Program-made: the position numbers and the translations under genes | NCBI RefSeq assembly: GCF_009727055.1 | Contig: NC_052360.1 | Location: 67,213,273 to 67,277,272 of the forward strand | DNA: 64,000 bases | From: Benincasa hispida | Taxonomy: Eukaryota > Streptophyta > Magnoliopsida > Cucurbitales > Cucurbitaceae | Direction of reading: 5' to 3' | Notes under the pieces: model-generated | What the model was told of the DNA's origin: nothing | Databases searched by the model: none | Seen by the model: only the letters and a program-made list of their open reading frames with translations | Part shown: positions 1-11,202 of the stretch, piece after piece | Numbering within the stretch: position 1 is the first letter of the stretch | How the letters are laid out: each line of letters opens with the position of its first letter

Positions 1-1248
1 GAGTGGATATTTGTTGAAAGAAGAATATTAAAATGATCCAATATGTCCATGTGTTTTTATAAAGAAATCATAGTCATAATTTGTTATTATAACTATATAT
101 GTTGATGGGTTAAATATAATTGGAACTCCCGAAGAGCTTTCAAAGACAATAGAATATCTTAAGAAAGATTTGACATGAAAGATCTCTGAAAAATAAAATT
201 TTTATCTTGGTTTGCAAATTGAGCATTTAGCAAATGAGATATTTGTTTATCAGTCAACTTATACAAGAAAAATTTTAAAAATATTTTATAAGGACAAAGC
301 AAATCCATTAAGCATTCCAATGGAAATTCGTTCGCTAGATGTGAAGAAAGATATATTTCGATCTCGAGATGATAATGAAGAACTTCTTGATCTTGAAGTG
401 CCATATTTTAGTGCAATTTGTACACTTATGTATCTTGCTAATAATACAAGACCAGATATTGCATTTTCAGTACATTTATTAGCAAGATATAGTTCTTCTC
501 TAACAAAAAAAAAATGGAACGAAATTAAACATATACTCCATTATCTCCGAGAAATGATTGATATGAGTTTGTTTTATTCAAATAAATCAAATTTTGAGTT
601 AGTTATGCAGATTCTGGATATTTATCTGATCCATACAAACCTGGATCTCAAATAGGTTATCTATTCATATGTGGAGAAACTGTTGTATCGTGCGATTAGT
701 GAAACAGACCATAATGACTACTTCCCTAAATCATGCTAAAAATCTTGTAATTCACAAGGTTAGTCAAGAATGTATATAGCTAAAATCAATGACTTAGCAC
801 ATTCGTGAAACATGTGGTTTGTCTTCTAATAAAAATCTTCCAATATATTATACGAAGACAACACAGCATGCATATCCTAAATCAAAAGAGAATATATTAA
901 AGGAGATAGAACAAAGCATATTTCACCAAAGCTTTTCTACACTCATGATCTTGAAGAAAATGACAATATCAGCGTACTACAAATTTGATCAAAAGATAAT
1001 TTGACAGACTTATTTATAAAGGCATTACCTATCGTAATTTTTGAAAAACTGGTACACAACATTAGAATGCAGCGACTCAAAGATCTCAAGTGATGTTTCC
1101 ATGGGGGGAGTAAATATACTTTTTAGGAGTATAAATTATATTAAATATGTACTATTTTTCCTTTATTGGGATTTTTTTCCTATTGAATTTTTTCTAGTAA
1201 GGTTTTAACAAGACATATTTCATATATATAATGAGCATCTAAGGGGAG
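1..1248 (+). pseudogene. Ty1/copia reverse transcriptase and RNase H remnant
   Basis: This is the 3' part of a decayed copia polyprotein, cut by the window edge. The frame near 90-115 reads YVDGLNIIG, so the catalytic YVDD of reverse transcriptase has lost its second Asp. An open stretch at 212-655 holds the region after the catalytic box (ALMYLANNTRPDIAF-like text near 425-470), and 819-1004 holds the RNase H tail. Stops and frameshifts separate them. The DNA is collinear with 9064-10315 of the complete element downstream and lies in the same orientation, so the two belong to one family. A purine tract, AAGGGGAG at 1241-1248, abuts the LTR. Confidence 0.85.
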
Positions 1249-1614
1249 TATTATAATTATTATGATAATAGATGTCCATCAGATGTTCATGCTTAATGTC
1301 CATTAACCATATGTCATGCCCCCATTTCTCAAAGTATTGTCCACGTATCTCAATATTATACATTATTACTGCCTATGTAAGTCACCTGCTACTTGCATAA
1401 TTGCCAATAAACAGTGATATTTGGTGGGTTTTGGAAGATACACGTATTGGATAAATTTCATGAAAATTGGAGAAAATGAAGAATTTAGAGAAATTTCTTA
1501 TTTTATATTTTGCTAATTTATTTTATTTTGTTTATTTATATATTATGTTTAATTCATTTTATATTATATTTTATTAGTATTCATATTTCTGTGATGCTCC
1601 TCAAATTTACGACA
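1249..1614 (+). mobile_element. 3' LTR of the truncated copia element
   Basis: It starts TATTATAATTATTATG directly after a purine tract and aligns along its length with the LTRs at 4888-5289 and 10316-10723. Shared text includes the region around GTGGGTTTTGRAAGA and the T/A-rich tail before GTGCTCCTC. The start is TA instead of the usual TG, as in the two related LTRs. The right border is approximate. Confidence 0.7.
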
Positions 1615-2937
1615 GAAAGTACCTTTTTACCATGACAACGATGGTGGCCTTGACATCCTAATCCAAATACAAGTAGCCAAAGGACATTTTTCTTAGTGGC
1701 TGAAAGTTTGATCCACTAGTTTTACGGTTATTGTATAAATAATAATCTGAATACAAGTGAATTAATAGTCTGTTTCCACTTTCCATTGACTAATGAAAAA
1801 AAAATACTCTTTTGATAAAATTTGTTTAAAATGAAATTTGATGAATTTTAGTTTTGAAAAGTTACTACAAACACATCCCAAGTCATTTTGGAAAAAATTT
1901 GAAGTGTTTGACAACCACTCAAAATAGTTTTTGAAATACTTCCAAAGTGTATTGTAAACCCTTTTTTTTTATCAAAATAGTTTAAATAAAAAATCATTTT
2001 TTTGAAAAATATATTTTTTTCTAGTTAATCTAAACGGGATCTTATTTTTAGAACTAAATATTTGAAAGTTATTCCGAACAAAGAATCAAGTGATATTTAG
2101 GCTCTGTTTGGGTTTCCTATAACTTTTTAAATAATAGTTGACAACCGTGCTTTTAGAAAAATCAGGTAAATTTCAGCTTAAACTTAAAAAAATAGGTTAG
2201 AGTATTTGATAAATAAATACAAAAATATTTTATTTTAGATATAATAACTAAAATAGACCTATAATCAACTTTTTTTTTAATTTTTTGTAATTTGAAATTT
2301 TAAATAATTGTTTAGTATGATAAATTTTGTTTGTCATGGAATAATTTTTAAATATTAAAGAAATTAGTTATACTTTAAAAAAAATCAATATGGTATACTT
2401 TTTTTAAATGATATATTTAACTCATGAAAAATAAAAAATATATTTGATTAGGTGAGAAATAGATAAATATATAAAATAAATCTTCTTTTTAAAAATATAA
2501 AATTGAAACTAAATATTAATTAAAAATTCTACCGATAATAAGATACTGGTTTTAAAGTAAATGTAAAACTAAGATATTTTTAAAAGTGATTTTACCTTAT
2601 TTAATTTAAATCTGTTTTTATCAAAGGTAAAAATGGTTAAGATTTTTTATAAATAATTTTTTTTTTGACACAGCTAATACAATGCTAAACCTAGCCTTCT
2701 ACTCAATTAAAAGTTTTTAATAAATTTATTGTTATAAGAAGGAAAAAAAAAAAAAAAAAAAACATATTGCCTGGAGAGACGTGACGTACAATGGGAACAC
2801 TGAGACAAAGTCTCTCCATTTTGGTTTTGTGGTTATACCCTCTTAAATGTGGGTGCCATTTGGAAAATGAGAGTCACAATATTAGGTGCCATGTCTTTCT
2901 TTGGTATATTTATTGATATTTTTATATCAATCGTACT
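1615..2937. other. AT-rich intergenic DNA
   Basis: No coding frame or RNA gene is visible. It contains part of a dispersed repeat (1850-2045), an A-run at about 2743-2761, and a short GC-balanced patch at 2765-2830 that I do not recognise. Confidence 0.6.
1850..2045 (+). repeat. Dispersed repeat, second copy at 3530-3695
   Basis: Both copies share GACAACCACTCAAAATAG or a one-base variant (1908-1927 and about 3574-3597), followed by similar text ending in TCTAGTTAATCTAAACG or CGAATCAATCCAAACAG. A third weak match, TTTGACAACCATTT, lies near 4682. No terminal inverted repeats were made out. Confidence 0.5.
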
Positions 2938-3453
2938 AAATCCTATTTTAGTTCTTAAACTTGGAATATTATTCTATTTTCATCCTTAAATTTTTAAAAA
3001 CATCTATTTTAGTCTCTAAATTTTGTGTTTATTTTTGTCTCTGTTATTAAGATTTTATTGACTCTTAAACATGATGTTGAGACAACTTGTATTTTTAGAT
3101 AATTAGCTAAATAAATTAGTCATGCTAAAAAATTCTAGGGTCACAATTTTGAACTAGGTGGTAAAGCGATTTGCTATAGGAGATTTCAAGTCAATTTGCA
3201 TCCAAGAATTTGGTCATTCACTATTTTGACATGTTGGTTGTTGATATTTTACTTCACGTTTATTTTATTCAATTCATGTTAGATGTAATTTTTTCCTTAA
3301 ATAGATTTCATCTTTAAACCACTAACATAATTTTAACAGCAAACCAAAACAATCACTTTTTAATGTTCAGGGACTAAAACGAACATTTTCTAAATTTTAG
3401 AGACCAACATAGAACAATATTCAGAGTTTATGAACCAAAATAGGATTTAAGCC
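2938..3453. mobile_element. MITE-like element with ~35-bp terminal inverted repeats
   Basis: The left end reads AAATCCTATTTTAGTTC. The reverse complement of the right end reads AAATCCTATTTTGGTTC, and similarity continues through GAATATT and TTCTAT. The interior is non-coding. The duplicated target may be just TA, since both ends sit in TAAATCC, but this is not decisive. Confidence 0.65.
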
Positions 3454-3699
3454 TATATTTATTAAGTTGAAAAACACTTTTGGTCCTCAAACTTTCTTTT
3501 GTTTAAAGTGTGCTTAAAATACATTTTCAAGTGTCTAATTTAAAAAATAAGTCATTTAGGAAGAAATTGGAGTGTCTGGCAACCACTCAAAATAGTTTTT
3601 CAAGTGTATTTTAATCAGTTTTTATTAAACGTGTTTAAATAAAAATGAGTTTTTTTAAAAACATTTTTTCTCGAATCAATCCAAACAGCCTCTTAGTCT

Positions 3700-4020
3700 T
3701 TTTACTTTCAATTTTGTCCTTGAATTTTACTATTTAATCTTTGTACTTTATAATTTGTAACAATTCAATTCCTATTGTAAAACTTAATGTTAAGGTTTAA
3801 TAAGATTTGTTGCATAAATAAATTGATAAACTAAATAGAGACTCGATATTTTTACAAAATACAAAATCCACATCATAAAATAATAAAAATTGACATTTAA
3901 TTTTGATGAATTTTTTTACATTGGGTACTAAATTGATTAAACTGTTACATAAAGTCTAATGGTTAAATTGTTACAAAATTGAAAGTATAGAAATTAAATC
4001 GATACAAATGGGACCTTAAA
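3700..4020. repeat. Dispersed non-coding repeat, second copy in the bHLH gene intron 3
   Basis: It shares phrases such as TTAATGTTAAGGTTTAAT-type text, GTTGCATAAATAAATTGATAA and a right part ending TTACAAAATTGAAAGT with 13535-13885. The ends are partly complementary (CTTTCAATT against AATTGAAAG), which suggests a MITE. Confidence 0.5.
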
Positions 4021-4039
4021 TTTTCATACCCTAAATTTG

Positions 4040-4310
4040 TTTATTGATTTTTATTTTTGTAAATTAAGCCATATCATCCACATTTCTTGCAATGATTTAT
4101 ATCTTTCTTAAGAACAATAGTTGAATTTTTAGCTAAATTCCCAAAAAAAAAAAAATGAAAGTAACTATTTTAGTTCTCAAAATTTGGGTTGGTTTTTTAA
4201 ATTACCGATGAAAAGTAGATAACAAATGAAAAAAATTTGGTGATGAAGTAGTGTTTATAGGCTTAATTAAAAAAAAAAACAACGAAAAAAAAATTATTAT
4301 CAAATAAGAC
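4040..4310 (+). mobile_element. Partial MITE of the GGTAACCATTT family
   Basis: The phrases AGTAGATAACAAATGAA and TTTATAGGCTTAATT match the copies at 22318-22611 and 22982-23275. The right end (TATCAAATAAGACCTAAAC) is diverged from the terminal repeat seen in those copies. Confidence 0.55.
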
Positions 4311-4887
4311 CTAAACTTTCGATTTAAAAAATATATATCTCAATTACAACTAAACTATATTCATGTTAGCTAATATTACCTTACTACAATTCCTATATTT
4401 TGCTACACATAGTCGTTAATTCGGTATTACAAGGTATTACAATTTCGATGTCCGAAGAATTTCTTCAACCTACAGTTAAAAATCTTCAATTCAATTTCTG
4501 TACCCTTAATATAATTTACAATAAATCACAAGATGTCAATAAGATCCATGTGGCACCATAATCAAATTCATTAAATAATTTACATTATAACGACATAATA
4601 CTCATATTAAAAAAATGGCTTACGTAAACGTAATATGGATCCTATTTCAATTGATTATTTCAATTCACAAAATTTAAAGAGTTTGACAACCATTTAAAAA
4701 TGATCTTTTAATTAAATGAGTTCAAGTTAAACCATTTAAAGTAACTTTTAGCAGGAAAAAAAAATAATAATAATGACTGAGAATCCTCTCAAATTTTCAT
4801 AATACATGAAAAGACCGAAGTACCCTCATATCATGCCCTAATAATCTTTCCCCCTAATCTTGGATAGAAAAAACATTAAAAAAGAAC
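4311..4887. other. AT-rich spacer before the complete copia element
   Basis: I see no gene or named repeat here apart from a weak match to the 1850-2045 repeat near 4682. Confidence 0.6.
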
Positions 4888-5289
4888 TATTATAAATAAG
4901 TTAAATTACGTGTGTGATGTAGATGTTCATTATTAGTATTTATTGGTCATGTGTCACTTATCTATTACCTTATGTGTTGTCCATATATCTCAAGATTACA
5001 TATTATTCGTGTCCATGTAATTCACTTCCTCCTTGTTAAATTGTCTATAAAGAGTGACATTTGGTGGGTTTTGAAAGACACATATTGGTGATCAATCTAA
5101 AAAGATTGGAGAAAGTGAAAAAATCTTTTTTTGTTATTTTATATAGTTATTTTATTTTATTATTTTATTATATATTTATATATTTATTTTATGTTAATAT
5201 TTATTTATTATATTTATATATATTATATATTATTATTATATTATATTTTTTTTCATATTTGTGTTCTTGTTGTGCTCCTCTAATTCACA
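4888..5289 (+). repeat. 5' LTR of the complete copia element
   Basis: It aligns with 10316-10723 over its length (shared ATGTTCATTATTAGT, GGTCATGTGTCACTTATC, GTGGGTTTTGAAAGACAC and GTTCTTGTT blocks). It starts TATTATAAATA, so the canonical TG is mutated in both copies. It ends ...CACA just before the primer-site region. Confidence 0.75.
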
Positions 5290-5539
5290 ATACGTTTATC
5301 AGCACGAGCTCTCCTATCGTTTTCCTTTGTTAAAGGTACCTAAGGTATGTCAGTTTTTCTCTCTTCATTATAATTAAATAAATTTAATGTTATTTGTATA
5401 TTTAATATCTATTAAATTTCTAATATAAATACAATGTTTTATGATATTGTTGCCATGAAAAATCTCATAAAATTAGAAATTTTTCACCCTTGATATTATG
5501 TCAGTAATTATTTTTCATGAATACTTGATGTCGAAATTC

Positions 5540-5716
5540 ACCTAGATGCTATGAATCTTAGAGAGATATTAAAGAAGAAGTTATGACATCCAGTCAAGAC
5601 AAAGCAAAAAGTTATGATTTTTTTCGTCGTCATCTCCACGAGGAATTGAAAATAGAGTATCTAAATATAAAATATCATTCCTATCTTGTGGAAAATTTTG
5701 AAAAAAGAGGTATGAT

Positions 5717-5748
<32 letters not shown>

Positions 5749-6570
5749 AGTTATTCTTCCTAAAGCTCGTTATGAGTGGATGTACTTGAGGCTACAAGAT
5801 TTCAAATCATTATTTAAAATCAGTTTGAAATTTTCCTTTAACGTCATCTCATTATAAGTGACTACAACTCCACATTATTTAAAATCAGTTCGAAATTATT
5901 GTTGTGCGGAGAAAAAATTACTAATGTTAATATATATATTATAGAAGACATTTTCTATAACTCATGTCTCGAATATGCTCCAACATCAGCAATATTGAGA
6001 GAAAGGTTTTAAACAATATTTTGAACTAATTTCATGTTTTCTCGTGGTTGAACAAAGCAAACAGTTATTAATGAAAAATCGTGAATCTCGACCAACGGGA
6101 ACAACATCATTCCCTGAAGTGAATGCTGTGAATTTTAATAATAATCGTGATCGAGGTCGTGTTCGTGGTCGAGGTCATGACCGTGGAAAAAGAATAAATT
6201 ATTTTTATTTTCGTGGTGGTCGTTCTAATCATTCAAATTTCAAATGAACCACAAAAAATGATGATCACAAAGGGAAAGCTCCATAAGATAAGAGTTCAAA
6301 AAGTGTTGAAAATAAATACTTCCTATTCAGAATGACTGGGCATTGGTCAGGTACCTGTCATACGTCAAAACACTTAGTTGATCTCTATCAAGCATCCCTG
6401 AAGGAAAAAGAGAAAAATGTAGAAGCAAATTTTGCACAGAATAATGACATATTTGACCAATCCTATATGACAAATTTGGATGTGATAAACTTCTTTGAAT
6501 CTCTTGAAGAGAAAATCGACAGGATTGATGGAACATCAAGTGTTTCATTTGACTTTGAAAATATCTAGAC
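5540..6570 (+). pseudogene. Decayed copia gag
   Basis: Frames at 5583-5789, 6044-6247 and 6332-6568 carry gag-like text split by stops and shifts. The first is broken by an A-run of 30 at 5718-5747. The second has the Arg-Gly-rich stretch (RGRVRGRGHDRGK) that precedes the nucleic-acid-binding knuckle. The third begins in the zinc-knuckle remnant (GHWSGTCHT), where the first cysteines are lost. An intact gag would form the particle shell and bind RNA; this one cannot. Confidence 0.7.
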
Positions 6571-6719
6571 TTACTATTGTTTTTTTATTCATCTGCATAT
6601 TTTTTCTCCTCTTAGTAGATGTTAATCCTTGCATATTCTAAATGTTGTTTTTCTTATTGTAATTATTTTCTTTTAATGAAGAAACCTGAATCATTTTCAT
6701 ATGTTGTATGACTAAAAAA

Positions 6720-8060
6720 TGAGTAAAAAAGATTTATGTCTGCCAAATAGTGCACTTACACATGCAATACTTACAAGTAAAAAATATTTTTCCAAACTGA
6801 CAATGTTGGAAGTAGAAGTCAGTACAATATTAGGTTCTATAAACCTAGTTGAAGAGTTTGGAAAAGCAAATATTATTTTGTCTACATGAATAAAATTTAC
6901 AATTGACAATGCATTGTTTTCTAGTCAATTAAAGAGAAATCTACTTAGTTTTAAAGATATATGTTGCAATGATTATTATTATATTGAGATTGATAAAAAA
7001 ATTAATATGGAGAATCTTTATATCATATCTACTGTCTCATATGAAAAACGTATACTGAAAGAGTTGTCTGCTTTATCTTCTAGATTATATTATACTCATA
7101 TACGAATAATTGAAACATATGCAACAATGAACCTAAAGTTCATGAATCCAGACATATTTACAATTTGGCATGATAAATTAGGTCATCCAAGGTTTATAAT
7201 GATGAGGAGAATTATTGAGAATTCAAAATAGACACCCATTGAAGAGTTAGAAGATTCTTCAATCTAATGAATTATCATGTGATGCTTGCTCTCAAGGAAA
7301 ATTGATAATTAGACCATCACCAATTAAAGTAGGGACTGAATCACCTACATTTTTAGAACGAATTCATGGTGATATATATGGACCTATTAACCCACCAAGT
7401 GGACCATTTAGATAATTTATGGTATTAATAGACGCATCCAACAAATGGTCACACGTGTGATTATTATTAAGTTGAAATCTTACATTTGCAATATTATTTG
7501 CTTAAATAATTAAGTTAAGAGCACAATTTTCTGATTATACAATTAAGACCATTTGTCTTGATAATTCTTATGAATTTACATCCCAAGCTTTTGATAATTA
7601 TTGTATGTCAATTGGGATAACTGTTAAACATCCTATAGCTCATGTTCATACACAAAATGGTTTAGCAGAATCATTCATAAAACGTTTTGCAGTTAATTGC
7701 TAGACCACTGCTTATGAAAGCTAAGCTTCCTTAATCTATATGAGGGCATACTATTTTGCATGTAGTGTCACTTGTACGCATTAGGCCAGTACCTTAACAT
7801 AAGTACTCGCCGCTACAATTAGCTTATGGCCATGAGCCAAATATTTTCCATCTGAGAATTTTTTGTTGTGCAGTATATGTTCCAATTGTTCCACCACAAC
7901 ATACTAAGATGGGTCCTTATAGGAGTTTAGGAATATATATTGGATATGATTCCCCATCAATTATCAAATATCTTGAATCCCTCACGGGTGATGTATTTGC
8001 TACACGATTTGCTGATTGTCACTTTAATGAGACAATTTTTTCAACATTAGGGGGGAGGAA
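6720..8060 (+). pseudogene. Decayed copia protease and integrase
   Basis: The frame near 6735-6900 is the protease remnant; the catalytic Asp-Ser-Gly region is unrecognisable. The open stretch 6914-7231 ends with the GAG-pre-integrase motif IWHDKLGHP. After a stop, the integrase zinc-binding remnant CDACSQGK is at about 7278-7301, followed by core text ERIHGDIYGPI near 7360-7390 and NGLAESFIK near 7657-7683. Stops at 7229, 7413 and later break the frame. Confidence 0.75.
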
Positions 8061-8559
8061 TTAAGAAGTTGGAAAAAGAAATTATATGAAATGTATCGTT
8101 ATTGTCTCATTTAGATTCTCATACAGATCAATGTGAACTTGAAATTCAAAAGATAACTCATTTGAAAAATATAGCAAATCAACTACCAGATGCATTTAAA
8201 AATGCAAAGAAAGTAGCTCAGTCACATATACCAGCTACAAATATTCCATCGAAAATTGATATCCCAACACAACAAGTTGTCACTAATGAGTGTGGAACAC
8301 ATCAAAAGTATGGTAGACTAGTGGATTCCAAAGATAAAAATCATTGAAAAAGAAAAATAATAAATAGTCAATAAGACTTGGTTGAGGATATAGATGCCCA
8401 TGAAAAAATATTTGACGTGAATAATAAGGGAGGTGAAATACCTAATGATAATAATGAGATTTCAATAAACTATGTCATGACATGTAAAAGATGGAACTGA
8501 ACTCATGTAGTTATTGACAACATTTTTGCGTATAATGTTGCTCTTGATATTATATCTGA

Positions 8560-10135
8560 AAGTGAGGATTCTAAACCAATATCTATTGAAGAATATCGAT
8601 AGAGAAAAGATTGGCTTCAATGGAAAGAAGCAATCGTGGCAGAATTACAATCACTTTCAAAATGTCGATTTTTTTGGACCAGTAGTTCGAACACTAGAAG
8701 ATGTCAAACCTATGAGTTACAAATGGATATTTTTGAGAAAAAGAAATGAAAATAATCTGGTCACATAATATAAAGCAAGACTAGTTACACAAGGTTTTTC
8801 ACAAAGACCTGGTATTGATTATGAGGAGACATATTCTCCGGTGGTGGATGCAATTACATTAAGATATTTAATTGGTCTAACTGTGTATGAAAATCTGGAC
8901 ATACATCTTATGGATCTATTGGTAATGATATTTATATGAGAATTCCATAAAGATTTAAGGTACCTGAAACATATCAATGAAATTTTCAAGAATGTATTCA
9001 ATAAAGTTACATAAATTGGTATATGGATTGAAATAATCAGGACCAATATGGTACAATCATCTAAGTGGATATTTGTTTAAAAAAATATATCAAAACAATC
9101 CAATATGTCCATGTGTTTTTATAAATAAATCACAGCCAAAATTTGCTATCATAACTGTATATGTTGATAACTTAAATATAATTGGGATATCTGAAAAGCT
9201 TTCAACGGCAATAGAATACCTTAAGAAAGTACTTGAGATGAAAGATCTTGGAAAAACAAAGTTTTGTCTGGGTTTGCAAATTGAACATTTAGCAAATATG
9301 ATATTTGTTCATCAATCAACTTATACAGGAAAAGTTTTAAAAATATATTATATAGACAAAACACATCCACTAAACATATCAATAGAAGTTTGTCCACTAG
9401 ATGCGAAGAAAGACATATTTCAATCTCGAGATAATAATGAAAAACTTCTTGATCCTGAAGTACCATATCTTAGTGTAATTGGTGCACTTATGTATCTTGC
9501 TAATAATACAAAATCAGATATTGCATTTTCAGTAAATTTATTAGCAATATATAGTTCTTCTCCAACAAAAAAAACATTGGAACGGAATTAAGCATATTCT
9601 TTGTTATCTTTGAGGAATGATCGAAATGGGTTTGTTTTATATAAATAAATCAAATTTTAATCTAGTTAGTTACGCAGATTCTGGATGTTTATCTGATCCA
9701 TATAAAACTAGATCTTAAATAGGTTATCAGCTCACATGTGGAGGAACTGTTATATCATAACAACCGGTAAAACAGACCATTACAGTCACTTCTTCAAATC
9801 ATGCTGAAAATCTTGCAATTCATGAGGCTAATCAAGAATGTGTATGACTAAGATCAATGACTCAGCATATTTGTGAAACATGTGGTTTGTCTTCTAATAA
9901 AAATCTTCCAACAATATTATACGAAGACAACACAATATGCACATCCCAAATCAAAAGAGGATATATTAAAGAAGATAGAACAAAAGATATTTCACCGAAG
10001 TTTTTCCACTCAGAATTTTGAAAAAAATGGCGAAATCACTGTACAACTAATTTGTTCGAAAGATAACCTGATAGACTATACAAAGGCAATACCTACCGCA
10101 ACTTTTGAAAAATTGGTGCATTACATTAGAATGCA
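8560..10135 (+). pseudogene. Decayed copia reverse transcriptase and RNase H
   Basis: The longest open stretch is 9073-9591 and includes YVDNLNIIG at about 9157-9183, so the YVDD active site has become YVDN. It continues with EMKDLGKTKFCLGLQIEHL and ALMYLANNTKSDIAF. RNase H text follows in broken frames (ADSGCLSDP near 9677-9703, EDNT near 9921, the tail at 9873-10139). The same family is seen at 1-1248. Confidence 0.8.
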
Positions 10136-10315
10136 TTGACTCAGAGATCTCAAATGATGTTTCCATGAGGGGGAGTAAATATACTTTTTAAGAGTATCAA
10201 ATTAATATGAAATATGTACTCCTTTTTCTTCATTGGAATTTTTTTCCCAATGGGTTTTTTCGTAGTAAGATTTTAACGAGACATATTTCATATATAATGG
10301 GCATCTAAGGGAGAG

Positions 10316-10723
10316 TATTATAAATATGTTAAACTAGGTGTAATGTAAATGTTCATTATTAGTGTCTATTGGTCATGTGTCACTTATCCATTACCCTATG
10401 TGTTGTCTATGTGTTTCAATATTACACATTATTCGTATTCATATAATCCACCTCCTACGTGCCAAATTGTCTATAAATAGTGGCCTTTTGTGAGTTTTGA
10501 AAGACACGCACACATTGGTGATTAATCCAAACAGATTGGAAAAAGTGGAGAAATCCATTCTTTGTTATTTTATTTACTTTTTGTTATTTATTTATTTTAT
10601 ATATTTATATATTATAATTATTTTAATATTTATTTATTTTATTGTATATTATTATTATATTATATTTTTTTAATATTCATGTTCTTGTTACTTACTTTTG
10701 TACTCTTCTAATTAAAAAAAACA
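10316..10723 (+). repeat. 3' LTR of the complete copia element
   Basis: It starts TATTATAAATATG after the purine tract AAGGGAGAG at 10307-10315. It matches the 5' LTR apart from substitutions and length changes in the T/A-rich tail and before the terminal ACA. Confidence 0.75.
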
Positions 10724-11202
10724 ATGATTAATTGAATCCAAACTGCATCGCATCATGCATCCCTTTGTTAAGATAAAAAGTAAAAAGAAATTGTCATATA
10801 ATAATCTTTTATTAGATAAACTCAAACCTCACATTTTTTTTTTCTAGTAAGAATACGAGTTGTACAAATCCAAACCGAATGAAAAGAAAGAATAAATTAA
10901 ATAAATAAAGCATTAATATGACGAATCGACATTCATACAATATATATTTTTCTTTAAAAAAAATAGTAAAAGCAAAGCAATCCAACAACCGAGAGAGAGA
11001 CAAAAATGTAAAGATCCAAAGAGAGTGAAAGAAAATATACTCCAATAATAAATACTCTTTAACTCCAAAGTTCAACACAACTATTGTGTACTTTACATTT
11101 TCCCTTCTTTTTATTTTATTTTTTTTTCCTAAATCCAATTGAACACAAGATTTTATCACACACAACTTCTAAAAAAGATTATTTGAAGATGTTGAATTGA
11201 AT
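10724..11202 (-). other. Downstream flank and probable 3' UTR of the bHLH gene
   Basis: AT-rich DNA between the copia LTR and the bHLH stop codon. On the minus strand, AATAAAATAAAA lies roughly 80-100 bases past the stop and could act as a poly(A) signal. The long open frame here (10812-11165) looks like chance in a low-complexity stretch. Confidence 0.4.

Larger units (their letters stand above)
4888..10723 (+). mobile_element. Complete but inactive Ty1/copia retrotransposon
   Basis: Two related LTRs (4888-5289 and 10316-10723) flank a decayed gag, protease, integrase, reverse transcriptase and RNase H in that order. This order, with integrase before reverse transcriptase, defines copia. 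Just inside the 5' LTR, TATCAGCACGAGC at about 5297-5309 stands where the primer-binding site should be. The purine tract AAGGGAGAG precedes the 3' LTR. No matching 5-bp target duplication was found (AGAAC on the left, ATGAT on the right), so the borders are only good to a few bases. Many stops in all domains show it cannot move by itself. It ends about 480 bp from the bHLH gene's stop codon. Confidence 0.85.

Noticed and set aside
10812..11165. 117-codon minus-strand frame
   Set aside because: Low-complexity Leu/Phe/Ile text with no family resemblance, lying in the probable 3' UTR.
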